From NCBI GenBank assembly GCA_002633025.1, contig NMRB01000317.1:231887-295886 (forward strand): a stretch of DNA of 64,000 bases, read 5' to 3'. The stretch is from Notospermus geniculatus. Lineage: Eukaryota > Nemertea > Pilidiophora > Heteronemertea > Lineidae. Position numbers and translations under genes: made by a program. The notes under the pieces were generated by a model. It did no database searches. It worked only from the letters and a program-made list of their open reading frames with translations, and was not told where the DNA came from. Below are positions 1 through 12,200 of the stretch, piece by piece (the first letter of the stretch is position 1; every line of letters starts with the position of its first letter).

Positions 1-166
1 ACACTAGTCCCCATAGGAGTTGTATAGGTTGAATCCGGTCGTAGAATCATAACTATGATGTTATGTTCGGAGACTGGAGTTTTCGGTCTAACCAGTCTGT
101 ATCCCATTCAATTTGATGCCATTCATGCCATTCACCATGTTCACGATTCATGCGATTTCAAGGGCC

Positions 167-1388
167 TTAAAAATGTAAAATGTCTTGTTGTTTCTGTCAG
201 TTGATGTTTGAATAATATAAACCTATACAATAAGGGTTTGGTAAGGCAATTTTGTTTATGGTCGGGCGACAATTAGGCTACGGTAGGCCTAGGCTACCAC
301 ACCATGACCACCAGCCTAGGCCTAACTGCCATGACTGCATCAGCCATCATCTGATCATGATGTCAGATGTGTAGACTGCACTGGTTGCCACCAGTAGGCC
401 TACCATATATTATTATGCATGTCCATAACACTCCAGTCACGCCAGTAGGCCTAGTTGTCCATGTCCTGCTGCTGCAAGGCCTAGGCTACACTACATTGTT
501 TGTAGTCTACAATACAGTAGGCCTACTACTGGGGTGGATACACCAGGCCGGGTTGGGGTTCTCCCCCCTCAGCGACCAAAGAAAGGCCTAACAAATTTAG
601 GCCTAATCGCTAAACATATCGCGCCCGCCCGTGTCTCTGATGATGACGACACTCGACAGGCACCCCGAACACTCACATGTAGGCCTACTGTCAGTAATGA
701 TTTGACGCAGTTTCCTAGCAGAAAAAAACTTTCACGCTTTCCGGGTTTGCCCACCAGCTGATGCGCATGCGCGAAATTCACATGGTAACCAAGATGGCGG
801 CACGTCGTGAAAACGATCTTCTGACCTGTCAGCTTTAAAAATGTAAACTGTCTTGTTGTTTCTGTCAGTTGATGTTTGAATAATATAAACCTAGGCCTAT
901 ACAATAAGGGTTTGGTAAGGCAATTTTGTTTATGGTCGGGCGACAATTAGGCTACGGTAGGCCTAGGCTACCACGGATGACCACCGGCACCAGCCTACTG
1001 CATGCATCAGCCATCACATCATGATCATTCATGATCATGATGTCAGATGTGTAGACTGCACTGGTTGCCACCAGTAGGCCTACCATATATTATGCATGTC
1101 CATAACACTCCAGTCACGCCAGTAGGCCTAGTTGTCCATGTCCTGCTGCTGCAAGGCCTAGGCTACACTACAATACAGTACTACTGCACTGGGGTGGATA
1201 CACCAGGCCGGGTTCTGGGGTTCTCCCCCCTCAGCGACCAAAGAAAGGCCTAACAAATTTAGGCTTAATCGCTAAACATATCGCGCCCGCCCGTGCCTCT
1301 GATGATGACGACACTCGACAGGCACCCCGAACACTCACATGTAGGCCTACTGTCAGTAATGATTTGACGCAGTTTCCTAGCAGAAAAA
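167..1388. repeat. Two-copy direct repeat of about 560 bp around a promoter-like spacer
   Basis: Copy 1 is about 167-727 and copy 2 about 835-1388. Both run from AAAAATGTAAA through TCTTGTTGTTTCTGTCAGTTG to GCAGTTTCCTAGCAGAAAAA in the same order, with small indels. Both contain several TAGGCCTA words. The roughly 108-bp spacer at 727-835 is unique. Short open frames inside both copies are just shared repeat sequence and are not taken as genes. Confidence 0.85.
755..805. promoter_or_regulatory. NRF1 and YY1 type promoter sites
   Basis: The palindrome TGCGCATGCGC, the NRF1 consensus, is at 762-772. CAAGATGGCGGC, a YY1-type site common just downstream of animal transcription starts, is at about 790-801. 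Together they suggest a TATA-less promoter. The nearest coding gene on the plus strand is the zinc-finger gene starting at 1658. A divergent gene to the left of the window is equally possible. Confidence 0.5.
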
Positions 1389-1507
1389 CAGTAATGATCA
1401 TTCATGCCCACGAAGAGAGCTAAGCTCCGGGTGGGCATGATCATTTTACTGTTTTTCCGCTAGGAAACTGCGTCAAATCATTATTGACAGTGTTCGGGGT
1501 GCCTGTG
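1319..1507. repeat. Short foldback hairpin at the end of repeat copy 2
   Basis: The arm at 1319-1412 (AGGCACCCCGAACAC, then TGATTTGACGCAGTTTCCTA, then ATGATCATTCATGCCCAC) is repeated in reverse complement at about 1429-1507. Only the left arm carries a 15-base insert containing TAGGCCTA. The loop is about 16 bases. Confidence 0.8.
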
Positions 1508-1657
1508 GACCAAGATATGACATGTAAATGCTGTCACTACTGATTTTCATTTTTTCAGGAATTTCCTGTTCCTCAGGCAATTCAGTGTTGGCCCAAGAAG
1601 TAGGTCATGGATGGTATGGTAGTGTGTGCTCAGTGTATCTGCTAGTTGCTGTTGATC

Positions 1658-4600
1658 ATGGAGTCTGGAGACAGATGTTGTCTTGAAATCTCAAAAAAGG
1701 CACACGAGATCCTCAAAGTAATGATGAATGAGACTAAGCTCAGCATTGAGGACCTCATTGAAGCATTATTCAGCTTGTATAAAAGGTATGGAGTGCTCCT
1801 GTGCAGTGATATGTTTCGAGGACATGTGTAAGATGAAGCTGCCATCCCCATCAAAGAGTTTTTCAGTTGCCCACTACAGACTCTTGTCACAGTCTTGAAG
1901 AGTGCAACACCTTGCGGTAGCTGATAGCCCTTTTCTCCACAGCATGCTAATTCTCCCTTAGCGACCTTAGAATGCATTTTTTTCACAAGTTGAAAGTAGC
2001 AGTTAAAAAGAACATGTGGAGTCAGATAATTTTACCGGTACCATAAGTTGTATACCGTAAGCTTGTAATGTCCTGTAGATGACTTTGCTGAGCAACACAA
2101 TCTGCTGGTACCATAATGTGTGATTTTGACTTTGACTCATGACATCTTTTTACTTGTAGGACCATTTCAACTACTGGCTCTGTCAAGCTCCAAAAAGACA
2201 ACTTAGATGATAAACAACGAGAAGGAGTCGAAACAGAAAAATTGCTGAGGAATAAGCCCTGCTCCTTAATAACCCCTGCAAAATCTCAGCAAAGTGCAGG
2301 GACAGGTGGTGGAGAGCAACAGGCAGCAGTTGGTGATAAATGCACTGAGCAGAGTATTGTGACCTGTTCACCAAAGGACCCAGTTGTCAATGAGGATGAT
2401 TTTAACACACCTTGCAGTGAACCTGTTGGACCAAGATGTGCAAGCCCTCTGTCAGAGACGGAAACCACTTCAGATGGTACATCTGTTATTGCAGATAATC
2501 AGATTGAAGAAACAACTACTGACCAAAATGGATCCCTGGTACAAGGGAAAGTTAGTGTGAAAAGGCGTTCAACTCGGAAGAGAAAACCATTTGGTAAGAA
2601 AACCCCTTTTTGCTATTTTTATGCCGGTACTTACATAACATGCGCGTTGCAAGGATCCAGTTCTCCATTGTATCCGTAATACAATATATTAGTCCATTGC
2701 TGTTAATTGGCCAAAATAACACTTCTCGTTGGCGGGCATAGATGGGGAGAAATTGAAATGGGAGGCAAGGAATCGGTGACGTTCTGGTAGTTATGTAGAA
2801 TGCTCTCACTCCAAGAACCTTTTTCGTACATTTCAGAAAAAGATCCAAAAGGCAATGTGGTGGATAAAGTAGAGGATTATCAAAAGGTTAGTTTTGTTCG
2901 AAGAGTGAATAAAGAAGACAGAGCTCGCGTACATGTACTAAGTTGTTGTCATGGAAAATTGGCTGAAACTTAACCCTCTTTGCAGTTTCATTTGTTCCAA
3001 ATATTTTGTGGATGCAAGTACCGGTACATGTATAATTTTCTCTGAATTTGCCCCACAGTACAGTTTGATCAACTGTTTTCTTAAAATATCTAGATTCCCG
3101 ATGGACTTGTTCGAGAAACGAAGCAAGCTGTTGAGAATATTGACAACCTTGAAGCAACATCTGATGTTGGCCAGGAAAAAGAAGACTGGAATGATGGTAA
3201 GTGAGCTTGTTGAGTTGTTAGAGAAATCTCTTATGAATCATGATGACATGGTTATGGGATAATTTTCAAAGGACTTGCTTCTTCTTGATGAGCTGGATAC
3301 CCTTTAATCCCAGACATGATGAGGCAAAGTGAGAGACCAACGAGTTGTACACTGTTGGATTCAAATTTTGACTCCAAACCATCATAGCGGGCATGCCATA
3401 TATGTCACGTACAATTAATTCTGCTTCTGTTAAATTCTATGTTTGCATTTGTTGCAGAGAGTCGTCCATTTTGCTGTAAGATTTGTAATAGAAACTTCAA
3501 ACGGAAACATCATCTCCAAGGGCACATGAATGTCCATAACTCAAGACGACTACATGTATGTGATGTGTGCAAAAAGCAGTTCAAGTCAACTGATAATTTA
3601 AAACGTCATGCCAAGTCTCACAAGACTGATGCACCAACTAAGAAATATGGATGTGACACTTGTGAATATCGTACAAACTATCCAAGTGATCTGAATAGAC
3701 ACAAACGTCTTCACACACAAGATAAATGTTTCAAATGTGATAAGTGTGACTTTTCCACATGCTGGCAAAATTGTCTAACAGATCACTTAACGACACATGA
3801 TTCAACGGAGACTTTCAAGTGTGAGCAGTGCGATTATGTTACATATACCAAAGTGAATCTGAGAGGACATATGAGATCTCACCTTGGTCCAAAACACATT
3901 TGTGAGGTCTGTGGGGTGAAGTATTCATCGATAACATTTCTTCGGCAGCACTTAGACATGCATACTGACTTAAAGTCATATTCTTGTAAGCAGTGTGACT
4001 ATCGCACTAGCTTTAGGTCGAATCTACGGACGCACTCTCGAAGTCATTCTGGAGTGAAGCAATACCAGTGTGACACCTGTAGTTGGAGCTTCAAACAAAA
4101 AGCTCACCTAATGTCACATATAAATGCCATTCATTCGAACCCAGGCAAAAAGTACGCTTGTAATGTATGTGATTTTGTTACTAAATCTAGTCAGAGTTTG
4201 AATGGTCACAAAAGGAAACACATCAAATCAAAATCTAAAAATTTGCCTGAAGGTTCCAGTCAGTCTGCACCTGTTTCTAAATCTAAAAAGACTGGCACCA
4301 TCAAAAAGAAACGTCAAACTAGAGCAACTCCTAAGAAAAATGAAGTGTCCTTCAGCCTCAGTAATTTAGTTGCTGCTGCTGAGATCCTTGGTGATCATAA
4401 TAGCAATTCTGGTGCAAAGGATGGTTCCAATGAAGACAATTATTCACTTGCCAATTTGGCCAATATGGCTATGACTGATGCATTTCAAAACCAGTCATCA
4501 CTGACTACATCTGATGGACAGTTGTTGGGCCCATATGCCCCTGGTTTTTCGAATACATCAGCTCTAGTATCACACCCACAGAATATCTATCTTATCCAGG

Positions 4601-4740
4601 ATGGCAGAGAGAATCATTTGCAAACAAGCTACCAAGACACTGTGACTCTGCCTGTTATAAATGTGCATGATTTCAACCAAAATCAGGTCAGTGGAGATTA
4701 TTCCACTTACACAATACATCATGTAGTAGCACAACAGTGA
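1658..4740 (+). CDS. Nine-finger C2H2 zinc-finger protein, about 665 aa
   Basis: Predicted DNA-binding nuclear protein. Exons 1658-1785, 2160-2593, 2837-2886, 3094-3196 and 3458-4740 all join in phase with GT/AG borders. The first ATG is 1658. The N-terminal part is acidic and Ser/Thr-rich and ends in a basic RRSTRKRKPF stretch. The last exon opens directly into nine tandem fingers, beginning FCCKICNRNF, HVCDVCKKQF, YGCDTCEYRT, FKCDKCDFST, FKCEQCDYVT, HICEVCGVKY, YSCKQCDYRT, YQCDTCSWSF and YACNVCDFVT. Seven linkers depart from the classic TGEKP. A lysine-rich stretch and a Gln/Asn-rich tail ending HHVVAQQ follow. I cannot assign a vertebrate ortholog. ATTAAA near 4792 may be the poly(A) signal. 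The finger exon is certain; the small upstream exons rest on phase agreement. Confidence 0.85.
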
Positions 4741-5328
4741 GTTCACTCCTGGACACTCTATTTTAGCAAACATTTCATAATTTAAGTGGGCATTAAAGTC
4801 AACATACAACATTGAAACATCCTCATCCTGTCTGTCTTCCGATTCTCCCCCTCCCCAGCTTCAGAAAGGAGGATTCAAGCATAACCCCTGATGCCTAGAT
4901 TACATCCGAAGTGTTTTCAAATGGGGAACTGGCGGAACTAACGTCATGACATCGCGCTGTGAGCGGTGCGACCGAAGTTTCTTTTTTCTAATGTTATTTC
5001 CATTAATTTCTGGTGTGAAAACAACCCTTTTTTCAGTCGCCTGGCATTAAAATTTACATCATCTTGTAGGCCTAGCAGATGAAAATTTCTGTATTTTTCG
5101 GTGCTTTTTTCCTTAAAATGAAGAGATAGGACGGCGATGACAACGTCTTTATCTCATTATTCATGTAGAAAAATGTACAGCTGATTTTTTCGTGACGTAG
5201 CGTCAACAGTTAAAATGACGTCGGTTCGGTCACAGCGCCGACCTGTCGGGATAAACGGCACGCGGGTTCCTCATTGTTCATTCCTAGATTGACATTGCAA
5301 AATGGAGAAGATGCCTTTGTCTAGATGA
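4741..5328. other. Intergenic: zinc-finger 3' flank
   Basis: There is no supported gene here. It includes the likely 3'UTR of the zinc-finger gene. GCGCTGTGAGCGGTGCGACC near 4955 is loosely mirrored by GGTCACAGCGCCGACC near 5228, hinting at a decayed terminal-inverted-repeat element. Confidence 0.4.
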
Positions 5329-6303
5329 ATACTGTCACGCTCCCTCACTGGAATTGCTCCCTCGACAGAACCACTATTCCCTCGTGAGAATTCCCTCGAT
5401 GGAATCGACTCATTTTATCAATGGCTCTCAGATGGCGCTCGTGTTTCTACCTTGCTCGTGTTTTAAATGCATCCAGCAGCAGCAACACGTGTTACGCTTG
5501 CTGCTACCGGTACCTAGGTGTAATGAAATCTAATGTTCCCGATAACAGATGTCCGCTTCTTTTGTTCAGAGGACATCCTCGTGACAGAAGTTCCTGTCTG
5601 TTAGTGTCCGCTTATTCCGTCAGAATCTTTTGTTGGGGGACATCTCATATCGGGGTACATGACATTCTACTACACCGGAATATCAGTAGCCCTACCGGTA
5701 TTTATTTCAGTCATTGAGTCAAGATGCTTCGAATCAGGTTAATGACGCTGTGTCTTGTTTGTGTGTTTTTTGTGCCTAGCGATGGCACTACAGAGAAAGA
5801 TGATCTGGGGCCTGTTTCATAAACGCTAAAGGCACCTCATTAACTAATAATACTTGAATATGCTCGTTCTGGACTTGTGTCAATATCCAGTTTATTCCTT
5901 AGAGCATAAGCAAGTTTTATTAGTTAATGAAGTGCCTTTAGCGTTTATGAAACAGGCCCAAGGTTGATATCCTTAGTTATCAGGTTATTGTAGGCGCCTT
6001 ACCCACAAATAAACATCTCCTTTCTGGATGGAGATGCCCCTGTTTTTTTCATTGATAACTTTCATGTGTCTAGTGGCTATTGCATGTACATGTAGGCTCA
6101 ACAAGTAGTCTAGTAGGCGTACATGATAGCTCACTAAGCAGAAAAGTCCTCACGGGAAGGAAAAAAAACACAAGCTAGGTTGAAACACGAGCGCCATCTG
6201 AGAGCCATTGATAAAATGAGTCGATTCCATCGAGGGAATTCTCACGAGGGAATAGTGGTTCTGTCGAGGGAGCAATTCCAGTGAGGGAGCGCGACAAATA
6301 CTG
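5329..6303. mobile_element. Long-TIR foldback element, about 975 bp
   Basis: About 125 bp at 5329-5455 (starting ATACTGTCACGCTCCCTCAC) reappears in reverse complement at 6178-6303. The near-identity of the arms implies a fairly recent insertion or gene conversion. No transposase is readable between them, so it is a non-autonomous DNA element. It contains the smaller palindrome at 5808-5959. Confidence 0.8.
5808..5959. mobile_element. Palindromic MITE nested in the larger foldback
   Basis: GGGCCTGTTTCATAAACGCT at the left end is mirrored by AGCGTTTATGAAACAGGCCC at the right. The arms are over 50 bp and the centre is short. It resembles the palindromes at 51256-51497 and 52736-52864, which share the TTCATAAAG-type terminus. 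Confidence 0.8.
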
Positions 6304-6551
6304 TGGATGAGTGTGCATTGCGACTGCTGTCTTCGGCGAACGACATCTGGCTGGATTCCGGGCTTGGTGGAATTGGTCCGCGGCGTCGTTCTCATTGTAG
6401 ACTGGTCCTTCGCCATCGTAACGCTCTGCAAGTCACGGGCAAGGTTGCAGTACACAGTAGCTTTGTATCGGTCCGCATGTGTACCCCATACGATAGTGCG
6501 TATAAAAAAGTCGATTTCTTTTGATTGAGATGTGGCAGGTGTGTAGGCACT

Positions 6552-6792
6552 TTCTCTTGTAGGTGACACTGGTCAGATGAGTGGGAGTATGGAAGTGGGA
6601 GTCTGAAGTTGTGATTTTATTTTGCTAGCCCAACTGTATGATGCATTAGGTGACTCTTTCTCCCTCCCCACCTAGATTAAGTAAGACTGGTCTCCTGTCC
6701 AACTTTTTTGTGTAACTTCTTTCATTTTATTCCCAATAACATCACAGCTTCAGACTCCCACTCATCTGACCAGTGTCACCTGCAAGAGAATG
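6552..6792. repeat. Inverted repeat with 120-bp loop
   Basis: TGACACTGGTCAGATGAGTG and GTCTGAAGTTGTGATT at 6552-6618 recur as reverse complement at about 6742-6792. Probably a small non-autonomous DNA element. Confidence 0.7.
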
Positions 6793-6997
6793 TGGTGGAA
6801 GAAGTTCGTTTTAAGAATATACAAGTCAGAATTTTAGAAGAAAAGGCGTCCCATAGATAAATAAATAAAATTGACTGTCAATCAATCACGTCAATGTTGC
6901 AAAAAAAGACATCGCCTAGGTACCCAAAAGCAGAATCATTTTTCAAATGTCCTTAAATGGATATAAAATAACATTTTTAATCTCCTCTAATTGCATT

Positions 6998-7078
6998 TGG
7001 ACGCTTGTGGACGGTAATAAACGCTTGTGGTCGGTTGTGGACGCTTGTGGTCTGTTGTGGACGGTTGTGGTCGGTAAT
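6998..7078 (+). repeat. GTGGACGCTT / GTGGTCGGTT minisatellite
   Basis: About eight imperfect 10-bp units alternate between GTGGACGCTT and GTGGTCGGTT, ending about 60 bp before the MRPL16 start codon. It lies in the MRPL16 proximal promoter region. Confidence 0.75.
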
Positions 7079-7140
7079 TAGTGTGACCGCCACCCGTCTA
7101 GCATTATCTAGTTCATAAACTTGCCAACGAGATTTCATAG

Positions 7141-8650
7141 ATGGCGCTCGGCTCATTGCGCGCTTCGGTCCGTCAAGAAAGTTAGTACTGCGTTGCGTTT
7201 TCGGGCACGGAAATGGCGTCTTGCAGTGTTCTAGAATCAAAAATTTTCTACGCGAGGGGGGGACACCCCCCCCCCTCGTACACCCCCCCGCTCGGCGCTA
7301 CGCGCCTCGGCTACCGCGCTTCGCGCGTCAGGCGACCGTCACGTTTCAACTAAATCCCAGGGAAAACACTGATACATCACATGCTGTAGGCGCCGAGGCT
7401 ATCCGGCTTTAGGCCACACGCGTGATGAAAGCAGATTTTGCTGTTTTCAATTTCATGATGATCTGATCTCCTTTCTTCTTCTCTCCTTTCCAGGGTCACA
7501 GTCGACAGAGATAATAGTCCCTGTTGCAACATTGAAGTCTGGATATATTCGGAATTACAAGCCTCCTCCCAAATTTGATGGTGGGTTCATTGGACTTTGT
7601 CATTGACATCGGCATCATGGATGGGCATTGCTTCAGCTAAAAAGTCGAGTCCCATCCAGGGAGAAAAGACAAAACTATGACCAGCATGGTTTTGCGATAG
7701 GCCTATAGAATGTTCTGAAACAGAATATGATGCTGTACGAATATGAGATATCTTCACAATTGAATGCAAAAGTATTGGGGTCAAGTCCAAATATGACAAT
7801 TATGCCTAATCAGCTTAATAGGGCCTAGGGGGAGAAAATCTTCTGCAATATAAATTTTCCATTTTATTTCAGATGTTGAGTTTCCTGCACCAGATAAAAA
7901 AGAAGGCTCCGAATGTTAGAGAAGGTCCCACAACTCATAACAGCCTTTAACCGCCCACCAAAAATGACAAAGCAGTTGATAGACATGAGAGGTCCTGAGC
8001 TAATTCATAACAAGCTAATTCATGAGCAGTATGGCATTCAGGTAAGCCCACCGACTTGTGAAAGTTTATTCAGAACTAAGCATTTTTCTTAGATTTGTCG
8101 AAGTAACACATGTGACACCGAATGGCTACTTGGTTTCTTGCAAAGATTGAATATCACCTGCCTCATACAAAAATGTCGTAAATTTTTGCAGGTTTTAATG
8201 GGTGGTGCGCTGAAGTTTGGTCACATTGAGATGATGCGTTTAAGGATAAACAGAAAGATGGATGAATCGCGCATGTTTGCCATTTGGAGAATCGATGCCC
8301 CTTGGAAATCAGTCACACGAAAAGGTCAAGGACATAGAATGGGCGGTGGAAAAGGTGCAATAGACCACTATGTTACACCAGTGAAAGCAAATCGTATAAT
8401 TGTAGAATTGGCTGGGCATTGTGAATTCCAAGAAGTAGAACACTTTCTTACTGATCTTGCTAATAAAATGCCTTTTCCTGCCCGTGCCATCAGTCAACAA
8501 ATGTTGGATGAGGAAGCAGAACAGGAAGCAGGTATTGAAAGGAGGAATGTCAATCCACTGTCATTTAAATACCTCTTGGACAATAACTTCTGTGATTTTC
8601 AAAGATGGTGTGGTCCATATGATTACAAGTGGCATGGCAAGTATCGGTAA
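7141..8650 (+). CDS. MRPL16: Mitochondrial ribosomal protein uL16m
   Basis: Component of the mitochondrial large ribosomal subunit. Exons are 7141-7180, 7494-7580, 7873-8041 and 8192-8650. Exon 1 encodes MALGSLRASVRQE, an Arg/Ser/Ala-rich start typical of a mitochondrial targeting peptide, and joins exon 2 in phase. Exon 4 holds the family core: GALKFGHIEMMRLRINRKMD, MFAIWRI, KGQGHRMGGGKGAIDHYVTP and VKANRIIVELAGHCEF. In exon 3 the frame breaks after ...FPAPDKK. The A run at 7896-7901 has six A, and seven would continue into the expected RRLRMLEKVP and IDMRGPE. With that base the protein is 251 aa, the length I recall for human MRPL16. AATAAA at 8713-8718 is the poly(A) signal. Identity is certain; whether the frameshift is real is not. 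Confidence 0.93.
7250..7335 (+). repeat. G/C homopolymer tract in MRPL16 intron 1
   Basis: Runs of G and of C face each other around 7253-7290 and can fold back, followed by a CpG-rich GCGCTACGCGCCTCGG stretch. Tracts like this often mark element ends or assembly trouble. No coding content was assigned. Confidence 0.5.
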
Positions 8651-9281
8651 TTCAACAAGATATCACCAGTCCTTCTATGAACAGAATTTTAAGATGGTTC
8701 ATTTGGTTATGAAATAAAAGCTGTGAAACAAATTGGATGTTGTCTGCCCTTATTTGTATGCAGTCTGTAGTACAAAGTTCAAGGTGAATGCAACAATAGA
8801 GGTCTTTGGACTCGTTGCTCTTGCCTGCTGGCCATTTTCCAAATTTTATCTAGTTGGATATCGCTGAGTGATGAGGAAATGCCACTGTGATAACCCTTGC
8901 ATTGATACCTGGAACTGCAATAGGACAACTGGACACTATCTGAAGAACATGGAACTGGGCAGCTTCCATTTGAAAGTGCAAGCCGTTGATGGCAATACCA
9001 TGACAGGAGACGAATCCTCTTCATGCATTGATTGGTTCATCATTGTGAATGACTCCAGGCAATTCCACCATAGGCGGATTTAGGGGGCAACCAGCTGCCC
9101 CTTATGCCTCAAACCGGGCTCCCCGCCATGGCTGGTCTTCGGCCAAAACCACGGCAATGTGGGAATTGATGCATCAATGTCTTGCAGACACAACGCCGCG
9201 TATACAATGTATACGCGTACAATGCTGTTCATTCCCCGTTACATTTCACACCTAAAAATTCATATATCTCGAGGAATCAAG

Positions 9282-12200
9282 ATGGACACTATTGTTGCAA
9301 ATGAAAGATATGGATCTGAGGAAACATGTAGATCTTACATTCGTCGACCAAACGACCGATTGGAGGTGGTAGATTTGTCGGAAAAGTCCATGACATTAGC
9401 TCACTTTTTCAAGGTACCGGTACCTGTCACCAGGTCACGTCGTCTGCTAGCACCAGCAGAGGCCATCGTCAGATTTCCAATTAGGGGCCTATTTCATTAT
9501 TTCAAAACCCAAACATGATATCATTAGGGCTATTGATGGTCATCATTGCTCTAATGAAATGACAGAATGACTTATCCTTTGTAAAGTGCAGTCGAACTCT
9601 TTGAATCAAACAGTTTGAGCTTTTGGATCTTATCAGATTATCTTCTGGTTTTGTTTCAGACAGTCTTCCTTCCCCAGGGTTACCCAGATAGTGTCAGTGA
9701 TGATTACTTCTCTTATCAATTGTGGGATACTGTGCAGGTTTGTGCATGGATTTCCTTTGAATGTCTTCAACTCATGAACTCATGGGAATACTGGATGAAT
9801 ACCGGTACCTTGGTGCCAGGATGGTGACAAAGATATTATATCCAAGTGGACCTAAAGTAATGCTTCACATCAAAAATGTATCATAATAGGGCCTATACCG
9901 GTACATTCCTCTATTCTATTATGTGGTACCGGTACTATTTTTGGCAGTACTGGTATGCCAGCTTTTAAACATGCTTTTGAAATTCATTTCACAGGCTTTT
10001 GCAAGCAGCATTACAGGAACACTGGCAACACAAGCAGTCCTGAAAGGAATGGGTGTTGGCGATGAAACTGCTACTCCAATGGCTGCTACAATCACTTGGA
10101 TATTGAAAGGTAAGGCTGCATAGGTCAAGAAAAGACAATGAACACAAATCATTGTATTTTTGCCAGTTTTCACCTGCTTAAGATTATCTTTGGCTGTAGA
10201 CATGGTCCTGAATTTCTAACAAACTGGTCCACAACACTACATTTCCCAAGCTAATGATAGATTTTATCAATTTCAGATGGGACTGGAATGCTTGGCAGAA
10301 TCTTATTTGCTTGGTATCAGGGGTATGTATCCATCATAATGAAAGGTTCTCAAATAAGTTTCAATGCTAATTCAATATGTCTATTTATTCTTGTTCTGGG
10401 GTTAGTACTAATAGTTTTCATATTTTTCTTCAGCACCCTTCTGGATTGTGATGCTAAACGCTGGAGGTGAGTCTAGTATTATATGTGCTGGACAAAATGG
10501 TTGAAGAATATTTGTTTCTGCAAAAGTGAGTTGCAGAATATGTGAGATGCACTTCAGCCTCACATTCAGGTTATCGCCAGCAGCAGCCAGTGAGAAATCT
10601 GCTCCCACTGCAGGCTTATGGCTAGAGCACTGTCACTGTAGCATTCATTCAAGCATGAATATTGCTGTTATGGAAGTGTAAATGTTCCAAAACAATTGTA
10701 TTCCAGGTTATTTGCAGATCTGCTGAATGATTTTGCCATTTTCCTTGAGATTCTTGCCCCATTCTTCAAGGCTTACTTCACCTTTGTTGTTTGTGTGTCA
10801 GGGGTGTGCAAGGTGAGTTGTGGGTATTGGCATTATGTTCTAAAAGATAGGCAGACACAAAGAACAAGTACAATACCGGTACCAACATTAGGTATGAGTG
10901 ATCTATTTCTTTGTCTTAGGATATACCTTGGACATGATTAACAAATTGTCCCCATCAAGGAATGCAGCTGTCAGTGCAATGGATGGATTAATTGTATGTG
11001 TGGTACTATAACATTGCTGAGTTCTGCTACATTTCTATCTTCTGCTTTTCAGTCTATTGTTGGTGTCGCAGGAGGTGCCACTCGTGCAGCTCTAACTCAA
11101 CACCAAGCAAGAAGAAACAACATGGCTGATGTGTCCGCCAAGGATGGCAGTCAGGAAACATTGGTCAACTTAGCAGCGTTGATTTGCAGTCTGCTAATTA
11201 TCCCAGCAGTGTCCGGAAATCAAATGTATGTGGGTAAACCAGCTGTACAAGACCTTATGCTGCAAAGATGGACAAAAGAGTGAATGAAGATAGCTGTACA
11301 TTTTGGTATCAGAACCATGATAAGACTAAAATATCAAAAGGAAACTGATCAGACTTGCAAAGATGATATATGTGCAGAAAGTCTACTCCTGTGTCTTGTC
11401 CAACCAATTAACATGGCTTTAAATTCATCTTTTCAGCCTTATCTGGATTCTCTTCATCCTTTTCACATCAAACAATTCGTTCCTTTAACGATGTTTTTAC
11501 TGCATGCTTTGCTTTTGGGAAGCGTTTGGAAGAAAATTTGCAGGAGAAGGTTTGTTCGAGGATGCCTACTACAAAACAGGATGTTCAAGAACTACAAAAG
11601 TACACTTGGTCATTCACCATCTTGCATCATTTTGCCTTGAACACAATTGTGGCCTACGGTGCGATACTCAGCATGCATTCGAGGCGGTTCTTGCCTCATT
11701 GGCGAATTACTGGAAACGCCATCTCGTCAAAGACAGCAAACATCCAGACTATGGACAAAGTTTGAAACAGGCAATTAGAGAGTTTAATGCAGCTAATCAT
11801 GCTTAAAAAGTTCCAGGTGCAATTCTAATTGGTGATCCTTTCCTACTAGTCTTGGACTAACCACATTTAACTTGAACAATTTTTTTTTCTAAAAAAACGG
11901 TCTTTAAAAAACCTTGATTTCAAAAAAGTAGATTTTTCGAGAAAAAAAAAATTCGGCAAGTCAAAGACAAGTGGGAAATGATCTCTGTTAAAAATTCATC
12001 CAGATGGTCATGAAATGTCCCATGAATATCATGAAACTGCAATGTTTTTTTAAATCTAAAGATGTCAATTTGTGAAATTGAACAAAATGTTGATTTTTTT
12101 CAAAAAATTGCTTTTGAATTTTTAAACGGTTATCATGGTTGATACTAGCGGGCCATAGAGAACAACTTCCAAGCATTAGTTTCTCTGGGCAATTTTTCTT

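Noticed and set aside
10921-10994. Possible extra RUSF1 exon after TTAG at 10919
   Set aside because: It reaches a stop after seven codons. Joining 10812 directly to 11053 restores the family sequence CK-SIVGVAGG in phase.
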